DNA of 64,000 nucleotides from Clostridium drakei (GCF_000633595.2 NZ_JIBU02000008.1:1-64000), one strand, 5' to 3'. Shown: positions 25,499-35,135, numbered from the stretch's first letter. Numbers and translations are program-made. The notes: a model not told the origin generated them from the letters alone.

Positions 25499-26026
25499 TT
25501 AGTGTATCTGTAGTTCTATTCTTAGTAAATCTAGGGCTGTTATGGTAGCTTGTGTTCTGACCATTTGCCTATCCCCATCACATAGAAGTTTTTTTACCTT
25601 AATTTCTCCATTTATATAAAGTCCTATATAAACTAATCCCACAGGCTTTTCTTTTGTTCCACCTCCAGGACCTGCAATACCCGTAGTGGACAATCCTATA
25701 TTGGTATCAGAAGTTTTTGCAATACCTTCTGCCATTTCGGCAGCTGTTTCTTTACTTACTGCACCAAATTTATCTAAAGTTTCTTTACTTACATTTATTC
25801 TATTCATTTTAGCTTCATTACTATAGGTTACAGCACCTTCCATAAATACGGAGGAAATACCAGGATAGTTTACTAATTTAGCAGCTATTAATCCACCAGT
25901 GCAAGATTCAGCAGTAGATATAGTAAGTTTTTTATCTGTAAGTAATTTCCCTATAATATCTTCAAGATTAACTGAATCTTTGCTATATATATCATCTTCA
26001 ACTTTTTGGTGTATTTTGTTTTCCAT
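25499..26026 (-). CDS. pncC: Nicotinamide-nucleotide amidase (stand-alone CinA C-terminal domain)
   Basis: The 175-residue protein carries the CinA C-terminal signature LTISTAESCTGGLIAAKLVN (with the catalytic serine), FMEGAVTYSNEAKM and STTGIAGPGGGTKEKPVGLV. The family deamidates NMN to nicotinate mononucleotide in NAD salvage. The N-terminal CinA domain is absent, as is usual for PncC. A GGAGG sets the ATG at 26026. It shares a strand with the hydrolase upstream, with only about 20 nt between them. Confidence 0.88.
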   Translation of the reverse strand: MENKIHQKVEDDIYSKDSVNLEDIIGKLLTDKKLTISTAESCTGGLIAAKLVNYPGISSVFMEGAVTYSNEAKMNRINVSKETLDKFGAVSKETAAEMAEGIAKTSDTNIGLSTTGIAGPGGGTKEKPVGLVYIGLYINGEIKVKKLLCDGDRQMVRTQATITALDLLRIELQIH

Positions 26027-26048
26027 TTTTAAGCCTCCAAACATATAT

Positions 26049-27041
26049 TCATTTTATATTTTTATTCAAAAAGTCATAAACTTTTTGTGTATATTCTTTC
26101 TTATTATATAGGTATGATTGAGCATGTCCGCTATAAGGTGCTATGTATATAGCTTTTTTACCAGGTTTTACATAATACATATCATTACTCATTGAAAAAG
26201 GAATAAAACTATCACTATCTCCATGTACAAACATTATAGGGGTTTTTACATCCTTAATAGAGTTTATTGGTGATACTTGAGAAAATGTAAATCCAGAACG
26301 TGCGTAAGCAATTATATTTGTATATGTAACGATTATTGATTCAAGATATTTGTTTTTTATGCCATAATCCTCTTTAAGCCTAAACATTAAAAGATTTCCT
26401 AGGTCAGAATAGGCACAATCAGATACATAGAAACTAACCAATTTGCTTTGTTCATTAAGTTTTGAATGAAGTAGTGCAGTTGCGCCACCCATGGACTCAC
26501 CATGAACACCTATTATACCATTAGGATTTTTACTATGTACCCACTTTATCCATTCATTTAAATCATATTTTTCGTAAAAACCAAAGCTTATGTCATTTCC
26601 ACCGCTTTCACCACTAAATCTAGAATCATAAACAACCGCATTAAATCCTTTGTTTAAATAGATATCAGCATATTTCAATGATTCCCATCGACTGCCTCTT
26701 ATACCATGTACAATTACTACTGTATTTTCTGTTTTTACAGGATTGAGTATATAAGTACCACTTAGTTTATATCCATATTTAGAATTTATAACTACATTTT
26801 CCTTGGGAAGTTTTAAAAATCTATTGTTATCAAAGGTATTTTTATATATTTCATGTAAATTAGCTACACCCTTACTAGTTTGTTCAAGGCAGGCTTTAGT
26901 ATAAATTAAATTGCCTATAAATAGTCCAGCTGAGTTAACTATAGTAAAAGTAATAAATATTATAATTATAATGATTGTTTTTATTCGATTTGATTTGATT
27001 TTGACTTTAGTTTCATTTTGTATATTAGAAACTTCATGCAT
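26049..27041 (-). CDS. Membrane-anchored alpha/beta hydrolase
   Basis: The protein has 330 residues: an N-terminal membrane anchor (about residues 22-46) and an alpha/beta hydrolase fold. The oxyanion region is VVIVHGIRGSRWESLKYA, the nucleophile elbow is GVHGESMGGATALL (serine near residue 185), the aspartate is in PIMFVHGDSDSFIPF and the histidine is in PYSGHAQSY. It resembles the YqkD/BAAT-type hydrolases of Firmicutes. The substrate is unknown. GGAGGAAG gives the start. Confidence 0.8.
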   Translation of the reverse strand: MHEVSNIQNETKVKIKSNRIKTIIIIIIFITFTIVNSAGLFIGNLIYTKACLEQTSKGVANLHEIYKNTFDNNRFLKLPKENVVINSKYGYKLSGTYILNPVKTENTVVIVHGIRGSRWESLKYADIYLNKGFNAVVYDSRFSGESGGNDISFGFYEKYDLNEWIKWVHSKNPNGIIGVHGESMGGATALLHSKLNEQSKLVSFYVSDCAYSDLGNLLMFRLKEDYGIKNKYLESIIVTYTNIIAYARSGFTFSQVSPINSIKDVKTPIMFVHGDSDSFIPFSMSNDMYYVKPGKKAIYIAPYSGHAQSYLYNKKEYTQKVYDFLNKNIK

Positions 27042-27316
27042 TTTATAAAGGCTTCCTCCGTTAATATATAATTATTGAATTTCTGAGAGTGTTAAAATCA
27101 TTACAAATATAACATACTTTAAACAAAAATAATGAATAATTTATTATTAAATTATAACACTTTAATTTTATTATGTTAAATTGGAATTTTTGAATTTTTT
27201 TAACAATGTGTTATCAATATTAAAAAGTTTTTATTTAATAATGACATTATAAAAATACAAAAATCAATAATTCTATAGTATAATAACAGTGGAAAATTGT
27301 GTGGGGGAGGATAACC

Positions 27317-28465
27317 ATGAGAAGAAATAGGAGAGGTAGAAAAAGAGCCAGAAAAAGTAAACTTGCAGTGCCCTTTATGATATTTGCAATACTTTTATTA
27401 TCTGCTGCTTGTGGGTATATAACTTATAATTATAATTATATAAAATATTGGAATGGATTGATGTATCCTGGAGTAACAATAGGGGGAGTAAATGTTTCAG
27501 AAAAAACTAGGGATGAAGCTAAAGAGATATTGAAACATAATTTTTCAGAACAAATAATTAAAAAAAATATAAATATAAATGTAGAAGGTAAAGTTTATAC
27601 TTTAAATTATTCAAAAATATCTCCCAAATATAATATTGATGATGTGATAAATACTGCTTTTAATTATGGAAAAAGTTCAAATATATTTGTACAATATATA
27701 ATGTTAAAAATGAGTAAAGATAAAAATTTTGATTTGAAATTTTATTATGATGAAAAACCAGTAAAAGAATTAATTAATAATATTCAATCAGAAGTTAATA
27801 AAGATCCTGTTAATGCATCATTAGAAATAGGTAAAGGTAATTTAAATGTGATTTCTGAAGTGAATGGAAAAAAGTTAGAAAAGGATAAATTAGAAAAAGA
27901 AACTTTTAGTAAAATGAATGGAAGTATAGTGCAGGATGTTAATGTCACTGCATTGGTTAAACAAATACCTGCAAAGATAAAAGGAGAATCTTTAAAAAGC
28001 ATAGATGCCTTAATTGGGACATACTCTACTAATTATGCAGCTTCTTCATCAGAAAGAGCTAATAATATAGCATTAGCAACTAATAGTATAAATGGGAAAA
28101 TACTTATGCCTGGTGAAGTATTTAGTTTTAATGATACAGTTGGTGAAAGGACAGAAGAAAGAGGTTATGAACCGGCGCCTGTAATTATAGGCAATAAGCT
28201 AGAATCAGGATTAGGAGGAGGAATATGTCAGGTATCTACTACATTATATAATGCAGTAAATAGATCTGGAATGACTTCTATAGAGAGAGAACATCATACT
28301 ATGCCAGTACATTATGTTCCGCAAGGTATGGATGCTACAGTTGATTATGGAAACATAGATTATAAATTTAAGAATATATATCAGTATCCTGTATACATTC
28401 AAGCGTATATATCTAGTAGAAATATAATATTTAATCTATATTCTAATTCTTCTATGAAAAACTAA
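27317..28465 (+). CDS. VanW family protein, first paralogue
   Basis: This 382-residue protein has a very basic cytoplasmic N terminus (MRRNRRGRKRARKSK) and one transmembrane helix (about residues 20-42). A YoaR-type peptidoglycan-binding domain follows (YPGVTIGGVNVSEKTRDEAK), with a VanW domain in the C-terminal 150 residues (SSERANNIALATNSINGKIL; GGGICQVSTTLYNAVNRSGM; HHTMPVHYVPQGMDATVDYG). The start follows GGGGGAGG. The protein is predicted extracellular and cell-wall associated. The exact role of VanW proteins is unresolved. The next gene is a paralogue that adds a C-terminal extension. Confidence 0.85.
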   Translation: MRRNRRGRKRARKSKLAVPFMIFAILLLSAACGYITYNYNYIKYWNGLMYPGVTIGGVNVSEKTRDEAKEILKHNFSEQIIKKNININVEGKVYTLNYSKISPKYNIDDVINTAFNYGKSSNIFVQYIMLKMSKDKNFDLKFYYDEKPVKELINNIQSEVNKDPVNASLEIGKGNLNVISEVNGKKLEKDKLEKETFSKMNGSIVQDVNVTALVKQIPAKIKGESLKSIDALIGTYSTNYAASSSERANNIALATNSINGKILMPGEVFSFNDTVGERTEERGYEPAPVIIGNKLESGLGGGICQVSTTLYNAVNRSGMTSIEREHHTMPVHYVPQGMDATVDYGNIDYKFKNIYQYPVYIQAYISSRNIIFNLYSNSSMKN

Positions 28466-28511
28466 TTCAAATTAAGTGATTTTTATAGTATAATTAAAAT
28501 ATGTGTGAATA

Positions 28512-28561
28512 AAACTTACTTAAGATAGGAAAGACCTACGTAATATGGATTCTACCTTAAG
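28512..28561 (+). promoter_or_regulatory. Possible stem-loop between the VanW paralogues
   Basis: CTTAAGATAG near 28517 can pair with CTACCTTAAG near 28552 across about 24 nt. There is no T-tract. It may be a leader structure; weak evidence. Confidence 0.25.
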
Positions 28562-28644
28562 ATTAGTTAAAATTATTAAAAACTTAGCTTACACTTATTA
28601 TAGAATATTAGTATAAGTTATGTAGTAGATTAAGAGGTGATTCC

Positions 28645-30114
28645 ATGGTAAAAAGCAATGATAGTATGAAAAAAAACAACATATTATCAAAAGTGCTAAT
28701 TGGTGCGGCAGTAATAGTAGGTATGATAATATTTACAATATATCAGTACAATACTGCAAAAGCCTGGAGTAATCGAATATATCCAGGAGTAAAAATTGAA
28801 AATCAGGATTTGTCAGGAAAAACAAAGGGGGAAGCTAAAAGTATAATAGAAAAAAAATATAAAGTTGGAATTATAAAAAAGAAATTAAATATTAAGACGG
28901 ATGCAAGGAATTATACATTAGATTTTTCAAAAATAAATCCTAAATATGATATTGATGGTGCTATAAATCAAGCTTTCAATTATGGTAAGGATAGAAATCT
29001 GTTAAAAAAATACCAACTTATAAAACTTTCATCTACTAAGAAGTTTGATTTAAAGCTTGTGTATGATGATAAACCTGTAAATGAATTTATAGATAGTATT
29101 GAAAAAGAGGTAAATAAAGCACCTGTAGATGCAACTTTGAATATTAGTCAAGGGAATATTAAAGTAGTTCCAGAGAAGAAGGGTGAAACACTTCAGAAGG
29201 ACAAACTAAAGAAGGAACTTTCATCTAAAATTAATGGAGAAATTGATCATGATATTGATATAAAAGCACCTATGCAGGCAGTAAATGCAAAAATAACAGG
29301 TGATAAAATTTCTAGTATAAATTATAAAATAGGTGAGTTTAGTACAGAGTACGGAAGTATATCTTCACCTGAAAGGGAAAACAATATAGTTTTAGCCACA
29401 AAAAGCATAAATGGAAAAATACTCATGCCAGGAGATATCTTTAGCTTTAACGATATAGTAGGAGAGAGAACTGCAGAAAGAGGATATGAGGCTGCACCTA
29501 TAATTGTAGGAGATAAAGTGGATTCAGGCTTGGGTGGAGGCATATGTCAGGTTTCAAGTACTTTGTATAATGCGGTGATTAGAGCAAATATAAAATCAGT
29601 AGAGAGAACTCATCACTCATTACCATCTCATTACGTAAAATTGGGTATGGATGCCACAGTAGATTATGGTAACTTGGATTACAAGTTTAAAAATACATTA
29701 AAATACCCTATATACATAGAAGGGGATGCTTCAGGTGGAGTTGTTTTATTTAATGTGTACTCCAATAATTCTTTAGCAGGCACAGTAACAGAGTTAAGTT
29801 CAAATGTTTATCAAACAGTAGAACCAAATATCAAATATCAAGATGATGCTACTTTACCAGAAGGAAAAACAGAAGTTGAAAAACCTTTTTCAACAGGTTA
29901 TAAGGTTAAAGTAACAAAAACTACAACACAAGATGGAAAATTAATTAGCAGAGAAACAATTACAGATGATTATTATGAGCCAGTAGAAGGAATAATAAAA
30001 AGAGGAATTAAAAAGCCAGAAACCACGCCAGTTATTCCGCCAGCAGTACCAGCTGCAACACCACCAACACCATCTGCTCAGCCAAGTACTACACCAAGTG
30101 CTCCTAAAAATTAA
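28645..30114 (+). CDS. VanW family protein with G5-like domain, second paralogue
   Basis: The protein has 489 residues with the same order as the upstream paralogue: basic N terminus, membrane helix (about 14-36), YoaR-like domain (YPGVKIENQDLSGKTKGEAK) and VanW core (GGGICQVSSTLYNAVIRANI; HHSLPSHYVKLGMDATVDYG). A G5-like domain (about residues 395-455, EKPFSTGYKVKVTKTTTQDG) and a Pro/Thr-rich tail are added. G5 domains often bind cell-wall glycans. AGAGGTGA is the ribosome-binding site. The pair looks like a tandem duplication that has since diverged. Confidence 0.87.
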   Translation: MVKSNDSMKKNNILSKVLIGAAVIVGMIIFTIYQYNTAKAWSNRIYPGVKIENQDLSGKTKGEAKSIIEKKYKVGIIKKKLNIKTDARNYTLDFSKINPKYDIDGAINQAFNYGKDRNLLKKYQLIKLSSTKKFDLKLVYDDKPVNEFIDSIEKEVNKAPVDATLNISQGNIKVVPEKKGETLQKDKLKKELSSKINGEIDHDIDIKAPMQAVNAKITGDKISSINYKIGEFSTEYGSISSPERENNIVLATKSINGKILMPGDIFSFNDIVGERTAERGYEAAPIIVGDKVDSGLGGGICQVSSTLYNAVIRANIKSVERTHHSLPSHYVKLGMDATVDYGNLDYKFKNTLKYPIYIEGDASGGVVLFNVYSNNSLAGTVTELSSNVYQTVEPNIKYQDDATLPEGKTEVEKPFSTGYKVKVTKTTTQDGKLISRETITDDYYEPVEGIIKRGIKKPETTPVIPPAVPAATPPTPSAQPSTTPSAPKN

Positions 30115-30117
30115 TGG

Positions 30118-30166
30118 GTGTCATAAGATTATTTATGTAGCTATAAATAATCTTGTGACACTTTTA
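30118..30166 (+). terminator. Terminator after the second VanW gene
   Basis: GTGTCATAAGATTATTTAT pairs with ATAAATAATCTTGTGACAC, followed by T4. Confidence 0.85.
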
Positions 30167-30226
30167 ATATATAAAATATCTTTAAACTATATAAACTTCA
30201 TTACTAAATGGTTAATAATTTAAAAA

Positions 30227-30360
30227 TATTGCGAAGCAACTTTTTTTAGCTAATAGTTAAAAATGAAGAATTAATAATTAATGTGGATTTTTTTTCCGTT
30301 ACACTAAAAAAATCTTTAATTAAATTCCTGGAGGCTCGTTTTGCTTCGCGTTATGCTTAT
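30227..30360. repeat. Repeat A, degenerate copy
   Basis: The ends ATTGCGAAGCAA and CGCGTTATGCTTAT and the interior TTTAATTAAATTCCTGGAGG, then CTCGTTTTGCTTCGC, match the long copies at 8777 and 48630. The GAGGACAATTGACAG arms have been replaced by unrelated AT-rich sequence. Confidence 0.5.
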
Positions 30361-30417
30361 TATGTAAAATTTAAATAGCTATCTATAAATACAAATTATA
30401 TAGTGAGTATTCTTAAA

Positions 30418-30447
30418 TTGACATAAAATGCTTATATATGGTAAAAT
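30418..30447 (+). promoter_or_regulatory. Promoter of the tRNA-Leu gene
   Basis: A perfect TTGACA (30418-30423) is followed by TAAAAT (30442-30447) with an 18-bp spacer. The tRNA starts about 25 nt downstream of the -10. Confidence 0.7.
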
Positions 30448-30471
30448 GAGGTTGTTGTTCTAAAGATGTGA

Positions 30472-30553
30472 GCGGGTATGGCGAAATGGCAGACGCGCTA
30501 GATTCAGGTTCTAGTGAGAAATCATGCAGGTTCGAATCCTGTTACCCGCACCA
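30472..30553 (+). tRNA. tRNA-Leu (anticodon CAG)
   Basis: The acceptor GCGGGTA pairs with TACCCGC (30543-30549), followed by A and an encoded CCA. The anticodon stem CTAGA/TCTAG encloses the loop TTCAGGT, giving CAG at 30505-30507. The T arm contains GGTTCGAATCC. A long variable arm fits a class II Leu tRNA, which decodes CUG, a rare codon in this AT-rich DNA. Confidence 0.95.
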
Positions 30554-30623
30554 TGAAATATTTGTAATCAAAAGATCACTATGGTATAAACATATATTTT
30601 GAAATATAATAAAGAAAATTCTA

Positions 30624-30668
30624 TACACCAGAACTTAAAAATTGTTTGAGTGGCTGGTGCACTTTTTA
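30624..30668 (+). terminator. Possible terminator downstream of tRNA-Leu
   Basis: CACCAG (30626) can pair with CTGGTG (30654) across a long loop, followed by CACTTTTTATTT. Confidence 0.45.
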
Positions 30669-30845
30669 TTTAATTCATAAATTTATTGTTAAATTAATGG
30701 AATAATTTAGCAATAGATGTTATAATATAAATACTTGATACTCAATTTATAAGTTATAAATATTTTATATTCCAATGGTTACAAAGAAAAAATACATATT
30801 TATTTATTGATAACTATGAATTAAAAAGTATAAGGAGATTAAAAC

Positions 30846-31592
30846 ATGAGAATTGCAAATAGAAAAAAATTCACATTTTCTTGTATTTTTTTTACCTTAT
30901 TTATGTTATTATTTGACAGAACTGTAATAAATGTGAATAAAGGTCAATTGTCACAAGTTCAACCTGTAGTAATGGCTGTAGATAAAGGTGAAACAAAAAA
31001 ATCAGCTGCTACTAATATAAATAAAAATATAAGCAAAGATGTAATAGTATTAGATGCAGGACATGGTGGAATTGATAATGGTACAAGCTATAAAAATTTG
31101 TATGAAAAAGACTTAACTTTAAAGATGGTAAAATATGCAGAAGCATATTTAAAAAGCAAAGGATATACAGTAGTTCTTACAAGAAATAAGGATGAGCTTA
31201 TACCTTTAAAGGAAATTGGAAGAAGGGTGAATGCATCATCTGGAACTGTATTTGTATCTATTCATGTAAATTCTATTAGTGATGCAAACTTTAAAGGAAT
31301 AACTACTTTGTATTATGATGTACAAGATTACCAAAAAGATGAAAGAATAAAATTGGCAAATATTTTAGAGAAGGAAGCTGTAAAAAGTGATAAATGGGAA
31401 AGCAAGGGGATAAAAAAGCAGAATGTTGCAATATTAAGATATAGTAAAATACCTTGTGCATTAGTAGAATGTGGTTTTATAACTAATAGTGAAGATAGGG
31501 ACAAGCTATCTAAAGATGAAGTTTTAAAAAGATTATCTGAAAACATATCAAATGGTATAATAAAATATTTAAAACAAAGTTCAGATTCATAA
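30846..31592 (+). CDS. cwlD: N-acetylmuramoyl-L-alanine amidase, CwlD-like
   Basis: The 248-residue protein has an N-terminal signal or anchor helix (about residues 9-25). An Amidase_3 domain follows, with Zn ligands in VIVLDAGHGGIDNG (residues 61-74), a glutamate in YEKDLTLKM, VFVSIHVNS and a C-terminal ALVECGFITNSEDRDKL. CwlD removes stem peptides to allow muramic-lactam formation in spore cortex. A vegetative amidase is possible, but the size and motif spacing suit CwlD. AAGGAG is the ribosome-binding site. Confidence 0.8.
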   Translation: MRIANRKKFTFSCIFFTLFMLLFDRTVINVNKGQLSQVQPVVMAVDKGETKKSAATNINKNISKDVIVLDAGHGGIDNGTSYKNLYEKDLTLKMVKYAEAYLKSKGYTVVLTRNKDELIPLKEIGRRVNASSGTVFVSIHVNSISDANFKGITTLYYDVQDYQKDERIKLANILEKEAVKSDKWESKGIKKQNVAILRYSKIPCALVECGFITNSEDRDKLSKDEVLKRLSENISNGIIKYLKQSSDS

Positions 31593-31913
31593 AGGTTTTA
31601 CTTAGAAACTTAGCTTTATCATATATAAAATTAAGTATTATATTTACACCTTTTTGTTCTTGTGTTATTATGAGATAATATATTCATATAAAACTATTAA
31701 ATTCCGATTATTTAAGGGGATTTTAAAGCAATTTGCAATTAATATTGGATAGTAAGAGAACATAATAAGATTGAGATGACTTTTCTAACTATCTACTATT
31801 TGCTTTCAACTAAGAAATATTGTAATTTTAAAAGTGAAAGGTAGGTGGAAACCCAATTTTCAGCTTTGAATAGAGACAATTTGAGTTATGCTGTACAGAA
31901 GTTGGGTAATGTT
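31593..31913 (+). other. Intergenic region between cwlD-like gene and trmL
   Basis: About 320 bp is AT-rich. A frame in phase with trmL continues back to a GTG at 31845 but lacks a good ribosome-binding site. I see no terminator, repeat or RNA motif. Confidence 0.45.
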
Positions 31914-32381
31914 TTGAATTTAAATATAGTATTATTTCAACCAGAAATACCACAAAATACAGGTAATATAGCGAGAACCTGTGTGCTTACAAATTGTAAG
32001 CTTCATTTGATAAAACCTTTAGGATTTAGTCTTGACGAGAAACATTTAAGAAGAGCAGGATTGGATTATTGGAAATACCTAGATCTTAACGTATATGAAT
32101 CCTATGAAGAATTAAGAGAAAAATATAAGGATTCAAATTTTTATTTTTCTACTACACATGGTGATAATTTTTATCATGAGGTAGAATATAAAGAAGGAGA
32201 TTTTATTGTATTTGGCAGGGAATCTTGTGGACTTCCAGATTATATAAGAGAAAGTGATCCTAAAAGATGTATAAGAGTACCTATGATAAATACTACAACT
32301 CGATCATTAAATTTGTCTAATACAGTAGCTGTTGTTGCGTATGAGGCATTAAGACAAATGGATTTTCCAACCATGAAGTAG
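31914..32381 (+). CDS. trmL: tRNA (cytidine/uridine-34 2'-O)-methyltransferase
   Basis: This 155-residue SPOUT methyltransferase modifies the wobble base of tRNA-Leu isoacceptors. Motifs are NIVLFQPEIPQNTGNIART at the N terminus, FGRESCGLPDYIRE near residue 104, and the trefoil-knot segment RVPMINTTTRSLNLSNTVAV. I set the start at the TTG before NLNIVLFQPE, matching the family length. A GTG 23 codons upstream is also in frame with weak spacing to AAAGG, so the start is uncertain. Confidence 0.88.
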   Translation: MNLNIVLFQPEIPQNTGNIARTCVLTNCKLHLIKPLGFSLDEKHLRRAGLDYWKYLDLNVYESYEELREKYKDSNFYFSTTHGDNFYHEVEYKEGDFIVFGRESCGLPDYIRESDPKRCIRVPMINTTTRSLNLSNTVAVVAYEALRQMDFPTMK

Positions 32382-32395
32382 GAGGAAGTTAAGGT

Positions 32396-33235
32396 ATGGA
32401 AAAAATAAAGATAATAACGGATAGTACATCAGATCTACCAATGTATATAATAGAAAAATATGATATTGAAGTACTTCCACTCCTTGTTAGCTTTGGTGAA
32501 GAAACTTATCAAGATGGTGTGGGAATAAATTTACATACACTGTTGTCTAAAATGGATGGAAATAAAGATTTTCCAACAACAGCACAGGTAAATCCACAAA
32601 GATTTATGGAGTGTTATAAAAAATATCTTGATCAAGGATATAAGATAGTATCAATACATATTTCGTCAAAATTAAGTGGTACTTATCAATCAGCTTGTAT
32701 AGCCAAAGATACATTAGAAACAGAAGATATTGTAGTAATAGATGGCTTCAATGTTACATCAGGGCTTGGAATTTTAGTAATGAAGTCAGCTGAACTAAAA
32801 GAAAAAGGTTTAGGAATATATGATATAGAAACAGAAATTAAAAATTTAATTCCTCATGTAAAAAGTGTATTGGCATTTGGAACAATGGACAATCTGATTA
32901 AAGGTGGTAGAATATCTAAAACTGCAGGGACTATAGCAAATATCTTAGGAATAAAACCAATAATTTCCATAGAAAATGGAGAATTGATTGTAATAGATAA
33001 AGTAAGAGGAAGTAAAAAAGCTATAAGATTTATACTAGATTATTTAGATAAAAAGGGTATAAAGCAGGGGGAAACCTCTGTACTTTTGCATGTAGAAAAT
33101 AAAGATATTTTAGATAATCTAAGAGAAGATTTGAAAGAAAAAAATAATAAGTTTATTGAATGTGAAGTTGGATGTGTAGTTGGAGTATATGCAGGAGCAG
33201 GTGCTTGTGGTGTGTTTTTTATAGAAGATTTTTAA
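32396..33235 (+). CDS. DegV family fatty-acid-binding protein
   Basis: The protein has 279 residues with the DegV signature KIITDSTSDLPMYIIEKYDI at the N terminus, FPTTAQVNPQRFMECYKKYL and VSIHISSKLSGTYQSACIAK. The ligand pocket KGGRISKTAGTIANILGIKP follows. DegV proteins (FakB type) bind acyl chains and can present them to FakA kinase for phospholipid synthesis; no fakA is nearby. It lies 14 nt after trmL with GGAGGAAG, so the two are likely cotranscribed. Confidence 0.88.
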   Translation: MEKIKIITDSTSDLPMYIIEKYDIEVLPLLVSFGEETYQDGVGINLHTLLSKMDGNKDFPTTAQVNPQRFMECYKKYLDQGYKIVSIHISSKLSGTYQSACIAKDTLETEDIVVIDGFNVTSGLGILVMKSAELKEKGLGIYDIETEIKNLIPHVKSVLAFGTMDNLIKGGRISKTAGTIANILGIKPIISIENGELIVIDKVRGSKKAIRFILDYLDKKGIKQGETSVLLHVENKDILDNLREDLKEKNNKFIECEVGCVVGVYAGAGACGVFFIEDF

Positions 33236-33350
33236 TTAGAAACTTAAATTTGAAATTTATAACAAATAAGTTAAAAGCTATTGAAAAAAGCATAGCTATA
33301 TAATATAATGTAATAGAAGCTATAAAGTTTGTTTATAATTAAATAAAGAC

Positions 33351-33470
33351 AGATGAAGGTATAAAGAGATATCTTTAAGTGGATAGCCGTCGGGGAAATA
33401 TAAAAAGAAGTATTTTTATAAAAACTCTCAGGCAAAGGGATTTATACTGGATGGAACTCTGAATAGTGAG
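33351..33470 (+). promoter_or_regulatory. Glycine riboswitch (single aptamer) upstream of gcvT
   Basis: Conserved glycine aptamer blocks are AGAGATATC (33364), GGATAGCCGTCGGGGAAATA, AAACTCTCAGGCAAAGGGAT and GGATGGAACTCTG (ending at 33462). I find only one complete aptamer here, unlike the two upstream of grdX. A TATAAT at 33334-33339 is a plausible -10. It is expected to turn on gcvT-H-PA-PB when glycine is plentiful. Confidence 0.9.
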
Positions 33471-33517
33471 TATATATTTTCCTAAGATTGTATTACACAA
33501 CTAACAGTGTTAAACAG

Positions 33518-33552
33518 AGGCATGATGATAGAAGTATCATTATGTCTTTTTT
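33518..33552 (+). terminator. Riboswitch-controlled terminator ahead of gcvT
   Basis: AGGCATGATGATA pairs with TATCATTATGTCT, followed by a T-run. It sits between the aptamer and gcvT, where glycine binding would prevent its formation. Confidence 0.8.
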
Positions 33553-33579
33553 TATATATAATTCAAGGAGGGGTTAATT

Positions 33580-34686
33580 ATGGGGGATTTGAAGAAAACA
33601 CCATTGTTTGATGTCTATCCAAGGTATGGAGGCAAAATTATAGATTTTGCTGGATGGGCACTTCCAGTTCAATATCAAGGTATAGTTGCTGAACATGAAG
33701 CAGTACGAAATGCAGCAGGTATTTTTGATGTATCACATATGGGAGAAGTAGAAGTTAAAGGCAAAGATGCTCTGAAATTTGTACAAAACATAATTACTAA
33801 TGATGCTTCCATATTAGAAAATAATCAGGCACTCTATAGCCCAATATGTTATGAAAATGGAGGAACAGTAGATGACATATTAGTGTATAAATATGCTGAT
33901 GATTATTTTTATATAGTTATTAATGCAGGTAATATAGATAAAGATTTTAAATGGATGATGGATCACAAATATAATTTAGATGTAGATATTGTAAACATAT
34001 CTCCAGATATTTGTGAATTTGCTGTTCAAGGTCCAAAAGCCCAGATGATATTACAGAAGATTGTAAATATAGATTTAGAAAAGATAAAGTTTTTTTACTG
34101 TGAAAGAAATGTAAAAGTCAATAATATTGATTGTATGGTATCAAGAACGGGGTACACAGGGGAAGATGGCTTTGAAATATTTTGTAATGCTAAAGACGGG
34201 GAAAGCATATGGGTTAAACTTCTAGAGGTTGGAAAAGAGGATGGACTCATACCTGTGGGACTTGGATGTAGAGATACTTTGAGATTTGAAGCAAGTTTGC
34301 CTTTGTATGGCAATGAACTTACGGAGGATATAAGCCCTTTGGAAGCAGGAATTGGTTTTTTTGTAAAGTTAAATAAGGATGAATTTATAGGCAAGGAAGC
34401 ATTGATGAAACAAAAATCTCAAGGATTAAAAAGAAAAATTGTTGGATTTGAAATGAAGGATAGAGGAATTCCAAGACATGGTTATAAGGTTCAAGTAAAT
34501 GATGAGGAAATTGGATTTGTTACTACAGGATATAAATCACCTTCTTTAAATAAAAATATAGGACTTGCTCTTGTAAAAGCAGAATATGCAAATTTGGGAA
34601 AAGAAATAGAAATTATAATTAGAAATAAGGGTGTTAAGGCTGAAATAATAGATAAGAAATTTTATAAAAAGAATTATAAAAAGTAA
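33580..34686 (+). CDS. gcvT: Glycine cleavage system T protein (aminomethyltransferase)
   Basis: The 368-residue protein takes the aminomethyl group from the H protein and, with tetrahydrofolate, releases ammonia and methylene-THF. Motifs are KIIDFAGWALPVQYQGIVAE, FDVSHMGEVEVKG, DDILVYKYADDYFYIVINAG, SRTGYTGEDGFEIFC and GLGCRDTLRFEASLPLYGNE. The strong AAGGAGGGG ribosome-binding site is directly after the riboswitch terminator. It is the first gene of the gcv operon. Confidence 0.96.
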   Translation: MGDLKKTPLFDVYPRYGGKIIDFAGWALPVQYQGIVAEHEAVRNAAGIFDVSHMGEVEVKGKDALKFVQNIITNDASILENNQALYSPICYENGGTVDDILVYKYADDYFYIVINAGNIDKDFKWMMDHKYNLDVDIVNISPDICEFAVQGPKAQMILQKIVNIDLEKIKFFYCERNVKVNNIDCMVSRTGYTGEDGFEIFCNAKDGESIWVKLLEVGKEDGLIPVGLGCRDTLRFEASLPLYGNELTEDISPLEAGIGFFVKLNKDEFIGKEALMKQKSQGLKRKIVGFEMKDRGIPRHGYKVQVNDEEIGFVTTGYKSPSLNKNIGLALVKAEYANLGKEIEIIIRNKGVKAEIIDKKFYKKNYKK

Positions 34687-34750
34687 GTTGATTAATGTTG
34701 GTTAAAACATAGAAATATTAAAAAAATTATATTAGGTAGGGGGAATAAGT

Positions 34751-35134
34751 ATGAAAATTTTAGAAAATTTAAAGTACAGTAAGGATCACGAATGGGTGAA
34801 AGTTGAAGGAGATAAGGCATATATAGGTATTACAGATTTTGCTCAGCACTCTTTAGGGGATATTGTATTTGTTGAACTTCCAGAAGTTGATTCAGAATTA
34901 AATTCAGGAGAGGTGTTTGGAGTAGTTGAATCTGTAAAAGCAGCATCAGACATATATATGCCTATAAGCGGAAAAATAGTTAAAGTAAATGAAGACTTGG
35001 TTGATTCACCTGAATTAGTAAATGAAGATCCTTATAAGAATTGGATAATAATGATTAGCATTTCAGATACAGTACAGCTAAATGATTTAATAGATAGCAA
35101 GGCTTATGAAGACTTGTGTGGTAAGGAGGAATAG
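34751..35134 (+). CDS. gcvH: Glycine cleavage system H protein
   Basis: The 127-residue lipoyl carrier shuttles the aminomethyl intermediate between P, T and L proteins. The lipoylated lysine is K63 in [15 protein letters not shown]. The N terminus [20 protein letters not shown] is typical. The ribosome-binding site GGTAGGGGG is 9 nt upstream. The last codons supply the AAGGAGG that precedes gcvPA. Confidence 0.96.
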   Translation: MKILENLKYSKDHEWVKVEGDKAYIGITDFAQHSLGDIVFVELPEVDSELNSGEVFGVVESVKAASDIYMPISGKIVKVNEDLVDSPELVNEDPYKNWIIMISISDTVQLNDLIDSKAYEDLCGKEE

Positions 35135-35135
35135 T

